A stretch of DNA of 64,000 bases from Pricia antarctica. GTDB taxonomy: Bacteria; Bacteroidota; Bacteroidia; Flavobacteriales; Flavobacteriaceae. The notes under the pieces were generated by a model. The model saw only the letters and a list, made by a program, of their open reading frames with translations, made no database searches and was not told where the DNA came from. This document shows positions 46,890-55,231 of this stretch, one piece after another. The position numbers and the translations under genes were made by a program. Location: the NCBI RefSeq assembly GCF_900101815.1, contig NZ_FNAO01000007.1:355158-419157 (forward strand), in the 5' to 3' direction. Numbering within the stretch: position 1 is the stretch's first letter; every line of letters begins with the position of its first letter.

Positions 46890-48938
46890 ATGCAGAAAAT
46901 TTTGGACCGGATTTTTAGAAATCAATCCCTCGTATATAAATACTTCTTATATGTGGTCTCGGTCGCCTGCATCGTTTTCTTCTTTCCAAAAGGCGGAAAG
47001 TTTAAATATGAATTTCAAAAAGGGAAGCCTTGGCAGTATGAAAACCTGTACGCCCCCTTCGATTTTTCTTTAATAAAAAATAGTGAAGAGCTTTCCCGAG
47101 AGCAAGATTCGGTACAACGGAACAGCATCGTGTATTTCCGTTATAACGATTCCATCAAGAAAGGGGTCTACGCCAATTTTGAAAAGGAATTCCCCGTTGC
47201 TTTTCCAACGCCAAAATATAGCGCCAATGGATTAAGGGCTCTTGAAAAGGCGGGGAATGAAATTTTGGACAGTCTCTATTTAAACGGGATTTTAGAAAAG
47301 ACGAACGGCAAGCAGTCCCGCAAAAAAATCTATCTGGTCAGGAACAACGAGGCTAGCCCGATTCAGTTCAAAGATCTCGTCCGCATCCAAAATTTGGAAA
47401 CTGTAGTAAAGACCATTTTAAATAAAAATAAGCTGACGGACTTCGAGGAGAGCTATCAACAGCTGTTTTTTAACATAGTTAGGCCCAACGTGTCCTATGA
47501 CCAGAATGTTTCGGAAAAAGGCCTGCAAGATGAACTTTCGAATATTTCTACCACTAGGGGTTCCGTCGACGAAGGAAAGTTGATTGTCGCCAAGGGTGAA
47601 GTGGTGGAGGCCGAAAACCTAAAAATATTAAATTCACTCAAAGCAGAATACGAATCCGAACTATGGGCAGCGCACAACTACTATTACATTCTTTTCGGAT
47701 ATACAGTACTCGTGGCACTGGTGTTATTGATGCTGTTTTTATTTCTCCATAAATACCGACCAGATATTTTTGATCACAATACCAAGGTAACCTTTATATT
47801 TTTCAATATTCTTTTGATGGTATTTATCACCACCTTAGTGGTTAAATACGAAGAAAACTACGTATTCGCAGTTCCTTTATGCATCCTGCCCTTAATACTG
47901 AAAACATTTTTCGATGCCCGATTGGGACTTTTGGTGCATGTACTTACGGTATTGATATTAGGTTTTGTGGTGCCCAATAGTTTTGAATACATTTTTCTAC
48001 AGATAATCGCCGGTATCGTCACCATATTGACGGTATCCGAACTTTATAAAAGAGCCAATCTTTTTATAACCGTAGGGCAGATTACCTTAATCTACGTGAT
48101 AGGATATCTCGCCTTTCATCTCATACACGAGGGTAATCTCAACAATATTATGTGGTTTACTTTGAGCCTGTTTTTATTGACCGGCATGATTACTCTGTTC
48201 GTACAGCCCCTGATCTATGTCTACGAGAAAGTCTTTGGGTTGGTCTCCGATGTATCCTTATTGGAATTGTCGGATACGAACTCCAAATTGTTGAAGGAAC
48301 TCTCGAATAAGGCACCGGGCACCTTTCATCATAGCCTTCAGGTCGCCAATCTCGCAGAAGCGGCAGCCAATGAAATCGGGGCCAATGCCATGCTCGTTAG
48401 GGTAGGAGCCCTGTACCACGATATTGGAAAGATGCTGCACCCGAGCTATTTCACCGAAAATCAGATTACCAACGTTAATCCGCATGATGAATTATTACCG
48501 AAGGATAGCGCAAGAATTATTATAGATCATGTAATTGACGGTATAGAAATGGCCCGAAAGAATAATTTACCCGACCGGGTAATCGATTTCATACGGACGC
48601 ATCATGGTACTACTTTGGTCTATTATTTTTTTAAAAAACAGCAAGATTTAGAAGATGATGTCCATAAAAGTGAGTTTAGGTATCCAGGACCCTTACCTTT
48701 TTCCAAGGAAACTGCCATTTTGATGATGTCCGATTCTGTCGAGGCCGCATCCAAAAGTTTAAAGAACCCGACCTTTTTGATTATCGACGAGTTCGTAGAC
48801 AAAATAATTGCTGGTCAAATGGCGGCCGATCAGTTTATAAACGCAAACATCACTTTCAAGGAAATCGAGCAGATAAAGAAAATACTGAAACAAAAACTGA
48901 CAAATATTTATCATTTACGAATAGAATATCCTGAATGA
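46890..48938 (+). CDS. 7TM-HD phosphodiesterase, PgpH-type (cyclic di-AMP hydrolase candidate)
   Basis: A 682-residue membrane protein. One N-terminal membrane helix (about 13-30), an extracytoplasmic 7TMR-HDED domain (about 40-255), seven membrane helices (about 260-450) and a cytosolic HD domain. The HD motif is in HHSLQVANLAEAAANE, then VGALYHDIGKM, then DHVIDGIEMARKNNLP and IRTHHGTT. Proteins with this architecture hydrolyse cyclic di-AMP in Firmicutes (PgpH) and are conserved in Bacteroidota; the specific substrate here is inferred. Confidence 0.9.
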   Translation: MQKILDRIFRNQSLVYKYFLYVVSVACIVFFFPKGGKFKYEFQKGKPWQYENLYAPFDFSLIKNSEELSREQDSVQRNSIVYFRYNDSIKKGVYANFEKEFPVAFPTPKYSANGLRALEKAGNEILDSLYLNGILEKTNGKQSRKKIYLVRNNEASPIQFKDLVRIQNLETVVKTILNKNKLTDFEESYQQLFFNIVRPNVSYDQNVSEKGLQDELSNISTTRGSVDEGKLIVAKGEVVEAENLKILNSLKAEYESELWAAHNYYYILFGYTVLVALVLLMLFLFLHKYRPDIFDHNTKVTFIFFNILLMVFITTLVVKYEENYVFAVPLCILPLILKTFFDARLGLLVHVLTVLILGFVVPNSFEYIFLQIIAGIVTILTVSELYKRANLFITVGQITLIYVIGYLAFHLIHEGNLNNIMWFTLSLFLLTGMITLFVQPLIYVYEKVFGLVSDVSLLELSDTNSKLLKELSNKAPGTFHHSLQVANLAEAAANEIGANAMLVRVGALYHDIGKMLHPSYFTENQITNVNPHDELLPKDSARIIIDHVIDGIEMARKNNLPDRVIDFIRTHHGTTLVYYFFKKQQDLEDDVHKSEFRYPGPLPFSKETAILMMSDSVEAASKSLKNPTFLIIDEFVDKIIAGQMAADQFINANITFKEIEQIKKILKQKLTNIYHLRIEYPE

Positions 48939-49030
48939 TAGCTATTACAAGATTCCCCGTTCGTTGAGAATGTAATGTAATCCAATGGATAGTATCGACT
49001 AAATTTCGACAAAAAAAATCAAAAAAATAG

Positions 49031-49062
49031 TTGCTTTATAGTATTGTAAAAATGTACATTTG
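49031..49062 (+). promoter_or_regulatory. Bacteroidota-type promoter of the tRNA pair
   Basis: TTG at 49031-49033 and TACATTTG at 49055-49062, 21 bases apart, match the TTG / TAnnTTTG pattern of Bacteroidota sigma factor. It lies 34 bases before tRNA-Ser. Confidence 0.8.
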
Positions 49063-49096
49063 CAACCGCTTTCGGGCAATGTTCATTAAAAATTTA

Positions 49097-49184
49097 GGAG
49101 AGGTGCCTGAGTGGCCGAAAGGAACGGTTTGCTAAATCGTCGTACCCCAAAAGGGTACCCAGGGTTCGAATCCCTGTCTCTCCG
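49097..49184 (+). tRNA. tRNA-Ser (GCT)
   Basis: An 88-base cloverleaf: acceptor ggagagg with tctctcc, discriminator G, D-loop gagtggccgaaagga, anticodon loop tttgctaaa (anticodon GCT), a long variable arm (cgtaccccaaaagggtac) typical of class II tRNAs, and T-loop ggttcgaatcc. CCA is not encoded. Confidence 0.95.
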
Positions 49185-49226
49185 CTAGATTCTGCGAGAG
49201 AGCAGTATTGAATTTCATAACCGATT

Positions 49227-49301
49227 CGGGGTGTAGCGTAGCCCGGTTATCGCGCCTGCTTTGGGAGCAGGAGGTCGCAGGTTCGAATCCTGCCACCCCG
49301 A
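49227..49301 (+). tRNA. tRNA-Pro (TGG)
   Basis: A 75-base cloverleaf: acceptor cggggtg with caccccg, anticodon stem cctgc/gcagg with loop tttggga (anticodon TGG), T-arm gcaggttcgaatcctgc, discriminator A, no encoded CCA. Its 3' end is repeated at 54662-54684. Confidence 0.95.
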
Positions 49302-49424
49302 CTTTTAACATTTTGTTAACATATTAACCCTGACAATCAATTGATTGTCAGGGTTTTTGTTTTTATGAAATTTACTACAAAACCGTCCCAAACGCATCGA
49401 ATTTCATATCGAACGTGTCCTATA
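49280..49424. repeat. Left copy of a 145-bp direct repeat overlapping the tRNA-Pro 3' end (attL-like)
   Basis: Runs from the T-arm of tRNA-Pro through the terminator and the conserved tail accgtcccaaacgcatcga to tgtcctat. It is matched by 54662-54806, so the intervening about 5.4 kb looks like an integrated island. Confidence 0.75.
49326..49358 (+). terminator. Terminator of the tRNA operon
   Basis: Perfect 15-bp inverted repeat (aaccctgacaatcaa / ttgattgtcagggtt) followed by T-rich sequence, 24 bases after tRNA-Pro. Confidence 0.92.
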
Positions 49425-49535
49425 TGATTGATTTGGGAAAACAATGGCCTTTGAAAATTTCTTTTTTTGCTGACAAATGTAAATGTTTAGTTTTTGTTAG
49501 CTTGGATGCGACAGAACCCTTAGAAGTCCACTAAA

Positions 49536-50588
49536 TCATTTGATGGTGTCGTCTTCATATTGAGGGGTGCTTTCGTGAAAGCGAGGCTTTAACTTTACAT
49601 CAATCAGAAATGCTTCATAAAGGGCAGCATGTTTATTAGGGTCGCTTCCAAATTTTCCGATGATCATTCGCATTTGTGTTCGCCTCCCTTCTCCAGCAAC
49701 GAGATCTTCACCAAACAAGGAAAGATAGAGACTGCGGTGTGCGGCAATGTCGTCGGATTCTGGATTTCCTTTGTAGGTAGCTCCGACGGCGTACACATCT
49801 TCCGGGCGTCCCATTACGAGAACATCGACGTCACCTTTATTGAAAAATGCCATGGGCAGGCCGTAGCGTCGTCCGACTGCCATCCGCCAGTACCAACGGC
49901 CTTTTTGGTGTCGTCCATCGGTGAGCAAGTTAGCCGCGGCTTCATCCCGGGGAAAGAATGGCCATATGCCGTGAATCATAGGTTGGTCGATAATGCGAAT
50001 CTGTTCTGGCACCACAGGTCCAAACTCTTCTTTGGCGACATAAGCTCCTGATACAAAGCCGGGTGCTAAGTAGGCCGACAGCAGAATCTCGAAGCCGGGA
50101 TAATTGGTGAGAGTCTCCACTGACATATCCATATCAATAATGTTCGGTTCGCGGAAAGTAAACCTGATGGTCACATTTGCCTGACGTCTAATAGTAGGTA
50201 ACCAAGTTAGGGTGACTCCATCTTTCTCCGGTTTTACGAGCGGCTTTTCTGCCCTGAGCTCGGTCAAATACCCGCCACTAATCAACACACGAAAAAAGTT
50301 CAATAAACCTACATGTTCCATTCCGCTTCCATCAGGACTAATCAGCAAGTTCGAAGGTGTATGTCGCACCTCGCTAAAGTGGTGGCTTTTACTAAAATTT
50401 ATCAATCCTGACAACTCTGACAGATTAAACTCCATTTCTTCGCGCTCTGGATTCCAGGTAACCCTCTCCTCACTTTGCATCCGCAAAGTGGTATTAGTAT
50501 TTTTATTAGCAAATTCTTGCTTTTTCTTTTTCTGGCCAATAGCGATGTGCATAAAAATCGCGGACAACACTAAAATTCTGATTATCAT
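49536..50588 (-). CDS. Secreted protein of unknown family
   Basis: A 350-residue protein with a signal peptide (MIIRILVLSAIFMHIAIG-Q). I do not recognise the family. It is rich in beta strand alternation and aromatic residues, for example MIHGIWPFFPRDEAA and KGRWYWRMAVGRRYGLPMAFF, and could be a galactose-mutarotase-like or lyase-accessory fold, but that is only an impression. It is transcribed in the same direction as the DUF4832 lipoprotein and lyxose isomerase genes upstream, so a role in handling a sugar or polysaccharide is inferred. Confidence 0.65.
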   Translation of the reverse strand: MIIRILVLSAIFMHIAIGQKKKKQEFANKNTNTTLRMQSEERVTWNPEREEMEFNLSELSGLINFSKSHHFSEVRHTPSNLLISPDGSGMEHVGLLNFFRVLISGGYLTELRAEKPLVKPEKDGVTLTWLPTIRRQANVTIRFTFREPNIIDMDMSVETLTNYPGFEILLSAYLAPGFVSGAYVAKEEFGPVVPEQIRIIDQPMIHGIWPFFPRDEAAANLLTDGRHQKGRWYWRMAVGRRYGLPMAFFNKGDVDVLVMGRPEDVYAVGATYKGNPESDDIAAHRSLYLSLFGEDLVAGEGRRTQMRMIIGKFGSDPNKHAALYEAFLIDVKLKPRFHESTPQYEDDTIK

Positions 50589-50774
50589 AGGTTCTACCTT
50601 TATTTATAAGTTAAATTTTACACCATTCTTTATGGAGTCTATTTTTGGATTCTCATTTTAACTTTTTCCAACACCTTGTCCAAGATTCTAAAGACCACTC
50701 AGAATTTGCATTATTCTAACCACTTTTTTCATTATCCAACCTTCAATAAAAATATACGTCCTTGCCGATTTAAT

Positions 50775-52724
50775 CTATTGGGTAACTGTAGTTGACCCAA
50801 TTAAGTTTGCACCAAGGGAAGTATTCCAAATTTTGTGATTCGCAAACTGTATACAACGTTTGTTAGTGCTAGTTTCTTTAGGATCGTTGATCTTCAAGAA
50901 AATATCATAGTCACCACGAGGCACCTCACCAAATGCGTCCACCTTAATCGAGAAGTTCAAATCACGCCATGCAGAAGTATTGTCTGGTCTGCCGTTTCCG
51001 TTTTCATCAGTCAGCCATTCCCTTGCGTCCAGGTTCGTAGCTGCCACGTAGGAGTTAGAACCATCTTTGGACTTCAGAATAACAGACACTTTTTTCTCGT
51101 TTACTACATTCCCAAAGCCCACATTTTGGATTTTCCCTTCGAACCTTAGAGTACCCCCATTCTGCATTACAAATTCACTTACATTGGCCTCACGCAATAC
51201 TAACCGGTAACCCAGTCTGTCGCGAAAATATTCTAGTCCCGTCCTCCCGTCATATACCGGGTCAAAGATTGCCTTTTTTATTTCTCCGGTAAAGGCCCTT
51301 CCGTTTAACTCTTCTTCGTTGGCTGGGAATTGGACCGGCTTAGTAACGTTTGCTTCGTTATAGATAAAATCGTTCCATTGGTTATATCTGCCATGTCTCA
51401 TGTTCAAAGCAGTTGTCCTGAGTTGATTGGCTTCCATAATAGCGCCTGGCATATTGCCGAAAACATTATCGCCGATTCCTCCTTCACCTTGTAGAATTTG
51501 GTTTTGTTTATTGAACCATTTAACAACTTTGTAACGATCATATGCACTACTACCGTATCTGCTTTCGATCATGGGATTCCCTTCGGAAATCGATCCATTA
51601 TCACCCCAGCTACCAGCTGCATAACTATCGTTGAAAAAACCAAAACGCCCTTCTGGCGAGCCGTTTGGCGGAATCGGCATGGTGTCTATAGTAGTAAAGG
51701 TGTAGGCGGTCCCATATGTTTCGTTATACCATGCCAGAAAACCGCCCGCATGTGTTAAAAGTGCACGCGAAGCGGGAACAGCGTCCAGATATGCATCCAA
51801 AAGCATCTTGTAAGCATCCACACTTTGAGCTTCTGGCGATGAGTGTTGTTCGCCCCATGGACCTAGCATGCCAGTTTTAACAGACATGATAACGTCTTCG
51901 TATTCTTCAAAAATAGGTTTAAGCTGCCAAATATGATATTGAATCCAGTTTTTGTCCTCATGACCGGGTATATTACACATGGCCGATGGATTATTATCCG
52001 TAACGAATGTTGGTTCAGGTCCATGTATGAGTCCTTGGGTGAGATTTAGGTTGGGATACTTATGGGATTCAATATAATTGAACCCGTTGCCGTCATACGA
52101 AAATTTCACAAAGGCCACACCGTTTCCATCTCTCACCTTCTGAAGGAGGCCTCTCATATAATCAAGTGCAAACGGTGTTAAAGGTTGGGTTTTTCCTGTT
52201 CTTGTGGCTCCGGTCTCAGAATCTGAAAACAAGCCATCATCCTTGTAACCAAAGGCATCTTTCGCCGATAGGAAGGCGTTCGAAGAAAAGTTGCACAAAT
52301 CAAAACACATAAAGGATATGGAAGGAAGGGCAGATATCTCGGTACCGCCAAGGTATGGGTTAACGTTTTGATTAACACCATTATAAAATTCAGTTTCTTC
52401 GATATCATCACCTTCCACAGGCGGTACCTGTCTTCCATGATATAGCACAGAATTTATGTCAACTGGAACCCGGTGATCTACTTCAGGCGTTATACCAAAA
52501 GGCGAATTGTTCTCGTTCACCGAATTCGGCGATATATTCTGCCAACGGCCGCGATAGGCACCTCTGTCCGGATTCGGAATATCAATGGGATTCTCTGTAT
52601 AATCAAGCGCCTGTAACACAAGGGGGCCTAGTTTTCTATTATCCGAACATCTGAAAAACAACAAGGCTGTCAACGCCAAGCCAACAATTATCATGATGTT
52701 ATTCGCTCTAAATACTTTTTTCAT
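50775..52724 (-). CDS. Lipoprotein with DUF4874 and DUF4832 domains
   Basis: A 649-residue protein with a lipoprotein signal: hydrophobic helix to about residue 25 and FFRCSDN. The residues after the cysteine (SDN) are close to the surface-export signal S(D/E)n of flavobacterial lipoproteins. DUF4874 begins NPDRGAYRGRW, continues to about residue 450 and includes a TIM-barrel-like HIWQLKPIFEEYEDVIM segment. The C-terminal DUF4832 domain starts around YRLVLREANVSEF and ends in a beta-sandwich (GKIQNVGFGNVVNEKKVSVILKSKDG region). Function unknown; such proteins occur in polysaccharide-degrading loci and a glycoside-hydrolase-like activity has been suggested for the fold. Confidence 0.85.
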   Translation of the reverse strand: MKKVFRANNIMIIVGLALTALLFFRCSDNRKLGPLVLQALDYTENPIDIPNPDRGAYRGRWQNISPNSVNENNSPFGITPEVDHRVPVDINSVLYHGRQVPPVEGDDIEETEFYNGVNQNVNPYLGGTEISALPSISFMCFDLCNFSSNAFLSAKDAFGYKDDGLFSDSETGATRTGKTQPLTPFALDYMRGLLQKVRDGNGVAFVKFSYDGNGFNYIESHKYPNLNLTQGLIHGPEPTFVTDNNPSAMCNIPGHEDKNWIQYHIWQLKPIFEEYEDVIMSVKTGMLGPWGEQHSSPEAQSVDAYKMLLDAYLDAVPASRALLTHAGGFLAWYNETYGTAYTFTTIDTMPIPPNGSPEGRFGFFNDSYAAGSWGDNGSISEGNPMIESRYGSSAYDRYKVVKWFNKQNQILQGEGGIGDNVFGNMPGAIMEANQLRTTALNMRHGRYNQWNDFIYNEANVTKPVQFPANEEELNGRAFTGEIKKAIFDPVYDGRTGLEYFRDRLGYRLVLREANVSEFVMQNGGTLRFEGKIQNVGFGNVVNEKKVSVILKSKDGSNSYVAATNLDAREWLTDENGNGRPDNTSAWRDLNFSIKVDAFGEVPRGDYDIFLKINDPKETSTNKRCIQFANHKIWNTSLGANLIGSTTVTQ

Positions 52725-52773
52725 AACCTGACCTCCATTTTATCTAATTAAGATTGTTATACATAGATTAAAA

Positions 52774-53439
52774 TCAATTTGGATACTCGTTACATAAAGA
52801 ATATAATAATGGCTTATCCTCCTCAATTTTTGGAAAACGACCAAGGTTTTCCAGAAACCTATTATCCTGATTATCATCATTCACACTTGACACCTCACCT
52901 ACTAAAACAGTTTCAGATTCTCCGTAAAATGTATGATACAAATAAGGTGGAAGACAGATGCTTTCACCCGGCTCCAGTATTACTTTCTCATTTCGATTTA
53001 AGATATGGGTAATTCCATCAATTTGGACATGAACTGGTGAGTTAGCCAACTGCTCATCTACTGTTGCATTACTTAATTCAATTATTAAATTTCCGCCTCC
53101 GCGATTGATAATATCTTCCGTTTTGACCCAATGAAAATGCCATGGCGTTACTTGCGCTTCGCGGACGATCATAATTTTTTCAGCATAGGGTTTAGTATTT
53201 TCCCTGCCAAATATTCCATTTCGTATTGTAAAAAGAAGTAGTCCGTATTTTTCAAAATTTCCAAGGCCAAAATCCGTAATGTCCCATCCAAGCTTTTTAT
53301 CAACTATTTCTGAGGCTAAATCACTTTTGGTCTGCCAGGTTTCTTTTGACCAAAATGCCCACTTTGGTAAATAAAAATGATGTTTTTGAAAAAAATCAAC
53401 CGCTTCCATTTGAAGTCTATTTATTTCAGATCGTTTCAT
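52774..53439 (-). CDS. D-lyxose / D-mannose isomerase-like cupin
   Basis: A 221-residue cupin of the D-lyxose ketol-isomerase family, which interconverts lyxose and xylulose, or mannose and fructose. Metal ligands are visible: the H-x-H of TPWHFHWVKTEDI, the glutamate of NLIIEL and the histidine of LPPYLYHTFYG. The start MKRSEINRLQMEAVDFF is standard. It lies 49 bases before the DUF4832 gene on the same strand, so it heads the three-gene set. Confidence 0.85.
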   Translation of the reverse strand: MKRSEINRLQMEAVDFFQKHHFYLPKWAFWSKETWQTKSDLASEIVDKKLGWDITDFGLGNFEKYGLLLFTIRNGIFGRENTKPYAEKIMIVREAQVTPWHFHWVKTEDIINRGGGNLIIELSNATVDEQLANSPVHVQIDGITHILNRNEKVILEPGESICLPPYLYHTFYGESETVLVGEVSSVNDDNQDNRFLENLGRFPKIEEDKPLLYSLCNEYPN

Positions 53440-53951
53440 AATAAAGTCTCGTTATAGAGTAAAATGGACACTTGTTCATTTCCGTCTATGTTAAACATTT
53501 AAATTCCGGCAGTATCCTATGTTATCCTCTAATTTATCAAATGAAAATAACTAGCCTTTGGGATTGTACAATATTTTGGCTGATATATGGGACTGTTCAG
53601 TGTCATAAATCCTTGGTAAACTTAATCTTTTACTTAATTTTTACTTCCTATAGTTTAAAATTTTAGTGTTCATTGAACTTTTTTTGATGTTATAATTCAA
53701 AGGTCTATGAACAAAGGTCTTTAACATTTGGAATCTCGGGGAACTCGGACGAGAAGTTTACCTTTTAGACCTAGAACTTATTTGGTCATAAAAAATATAC
53801 TATTTTTTGGGGGATACTCACTTAATCAGTATCAAAGTTCAAACAAACGATGCACATCTAAGTCATTTAGTACTTGTCAAAATATTAGATTTTAATTATA
53901 TAAAAAGTATATTAGATATATAATATATTTTAAGTATTTTTGTTTTATAAA
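53440..53951. other. AT-rich region between lyxose isomerase and toxin-antitoxin genes
   Basis: 512 bp, very AT-rich, with no credible gene. It contains one copy of a 50-bp repeat at 53707-53757 (see the repeat entries) and a TATTTTTG box at 53935-53942 shortly before the antitoxin start. Confidence 0.5.
53707..53757. repeat. 50-bp repeat, copy 1
   Basis: Contains ctttaacatttggaatctcg followed by gggaactcggacgagaa. A second copy at 54847-54897 differs at a few bases. The pair brackets the toxin-antitoxin genes and the right tRNA repeat. Confidence 0.65.
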
Positions 53952-54212
53952 ATGATGATCATGAAAAAAAACATAGACATTGACGAAACAATTTTGACTA
54001 AACTTAAAATCTTATCGGCATTTGAGAATATGAGTGTGAAGGCTCTTATGGAAAAAGCAATATCTTTTTTTGTGGAACAAAAAGAGAAAGAACGGTTGAA
54101 TGCTCTTTCAGATGAACAAAAAGAAGATTTAGGACTTCTTTTACTAATGCAACAAGTTGATAGGACTGAAACTGTCAGTAGAGAAGAAGTAATGAATGCC
54201 TTAGGCGAATGA
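53952..54212 (+). CDS. Type II antitoxin (ribbon-helix-helix-like)
   Basis: An 86-residue protein, the start chosen at the first ATG of an ATG-ATG-ATC-ATG run (53961 is also possible). The N-terminus MKKNIDIDETILTKLKI looks like an RHH DNA-binding strand-helix, followed by an acidic helical tail that would wrap the toxin. It overlaps the toxin start by four bases (ATGA), the common arrangement for such pairs. Confidence 0.7.
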   Translation: MMIMKKNIDIDETILTKLKILSAFENMSVKALMEKAISFFVEQKEKERLNALSDEQKEDLGLLLLMQQVDRTETVSREEVMNALGE

Positions 54213-54478
54213 AAGTCATATTCCTAAAGAGTTTTCTTAGTGATATTAAGAAGGTCAAGGATAATCGGCTAAAATCAAAGATCAGGAAATTGATTCTTAA
54301 AATTGAAGCTGCCAAAAGTTTAGAAGAAATTGCTGGGGCAAAAAAAATGAAAGGCTACTCCATCGCTTACCGGATAAGAATTGGTGATTATAGAATAGGA
54401 CTGTATAAAGAAAACGATTGTGTTGAATTAGCAAGGCTTCTAAAACGCAATGATATATATAAAGTTTTCCCAAAGTAA
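54209..54478 (+). CDS. RelE/ParE family toxin
   Basis: An 89-residue basic protein with the ParE/RelE fold signature: an N-terminal FLKSFLSDIKKVKD strand-helix, GAKKMKGYSIAYRIRIGDYRIGLY (core beta sheet with the basic residues near the active surface) and a C-terminal LLKRNDIYKVFP. Typical toxins of this family cleave mRNA at the ribosome or poison gyrase; which applies is not clear. It is downstream of and overlapping the antitoxin. Confidence 0.82.
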   Translation: MKVIFLKSFLSDIKKVKDNRLKSKIRKLILKIEAAKSLEEIAGAKKMKGYSIAYRIRIGDYRIGLYKENDCVELARLLKRNDIYKVFPK

Positions 54479-54661
54479 TATTCTATTGAAAGTGCAAATA
54501 AAGGATGGAATGAATAAAATTTACACTCCTTTAAATTCATTTGATATTCCTTTTCTATATTTACTGGACGAAAGCATCAAAACGCCGGGATACGTGTCCT
54601 ATCAAGTGTCCTGTTTTAGAAAATATATTGTAACAGATTGGTTATCAAATGAATGTGGATA

Positions 54662-54806
54662 GGGTTCTAACTCTGCCACCCCGACTTTAACATTTTATCA
54701 ACATTTAAACCCTGATAATTAATTCATTATCAGGGTTTTTGTATTTAGGAACTTTACTACAAAACCGTCCCAAACGCATCAAATTTCATATCGAACGTGT
54801 CCTATT
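54662..54806. repeat. Right copy of the 145-bp direct repeat (tRNA-Pro 3' fragment, attR-like)
   Basis: Begins with a diverged T-arm (agggttctaactctgccacc) and the acceptor strand caccccga, then the hairpin and the shared tail ending tgtcctat. Only the 3' end of the tRNA is present, as expected for the distal side of a tRNA-integrated island. Confidence 0.75.
54708..54742 (+). terminator. Terminator copy in the right repeat
   Basis: aaccctgataat / attatcaggggt-type stem (exact arm attatcagggtt) followed by T. Relative to the left copy, changes fall symmetrically in both arms and keep pairing. Confidence 0.85.
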
Positions 54807-54846
54807 AGGTATCTTATTTATATGCTATCCTATTCAAAATCCACTA

Positions 54847-54897
54847 ACAAAGGACTTTAACATTTGGATTCTCGGGGAGCTCTGACGAGAACTTTCA
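54847..54897. repeat. 50-bp repeat, copy 2
   Basis: ctttaacatttggattctcg followed by gggagctctgacgagaa; the partner of 53707-53757. Confidence 0.65.
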
Positions 54898-55231
54898 AGG
54901 ATAATTTTTAATGTTTCTTGGAATAAGTTGGATACTGACGAGCTAGTTCATTTTAGAGCAGTTTATTGTGTCCCTTAAAAGCCCAATCAACGAGAATACA
55001 TTAAAACACCGTAAATGGTGCACTTTAAACAAAAATTGATATTTATGGGAGTTCCGCAACAGCCGCGTTCGTTTTAATAAGACTCCAGTTTCAAATTCAT
55101 TACTTTCTTTAAACAAACTGATTATTAACTTTACTTGGTAAAGTTGTAAGGCCCAAAAATTTGAATTATTTTTCTTTAAAACAATTTTTGACTTTCAAGA
55201 GATAGAATTACTTTAGAAAAAATGTTCTACT

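Larger units (their letters stand above)
49302..54805. mobile_element. Probable genomic island at tRNA-Pro
   Basis: Flanked by the tRNA-Pro 3' end and its diverged duplicate. Contains an unknown secreted protein, a DUF4832 lipoprotein, a lyxose isomerase-like gene and a toxin-antitoxin pair, and is more AT-rich than the flanking backbone, strongly so after 53.4 kb. No integrase is visible, so any mobility has been lost or is supplied elsewhere. An internal duplication without mobility is the alternative. Confidence 0.55.
54479..55231. other. Non-coding region holding the right island end
   Basis: 753 bp between the toxin gene and the GH140 gene. It holds the tRNA-Pro 3' duplicate and terminator copy (54662-54806) and the second copy of the 50-bp repeat (54847-54897). 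The rest is AT-rich without recognisable genes; the GH140 promoter should be here. Confidence 0.6.

Noticed and set aside
53472..53666. 64-codon plus-strand frame upstream of the toxin-antitoxin genes
   Set aside because: Composition follows the AT-rich intergenic DNA; hydrophobic by base composition only.
54450..54662. 70-codon plus-strand frame after the toxin gene
   Set aside because: Overlaps the toxin end, AT-rich, no recognisable protein features.
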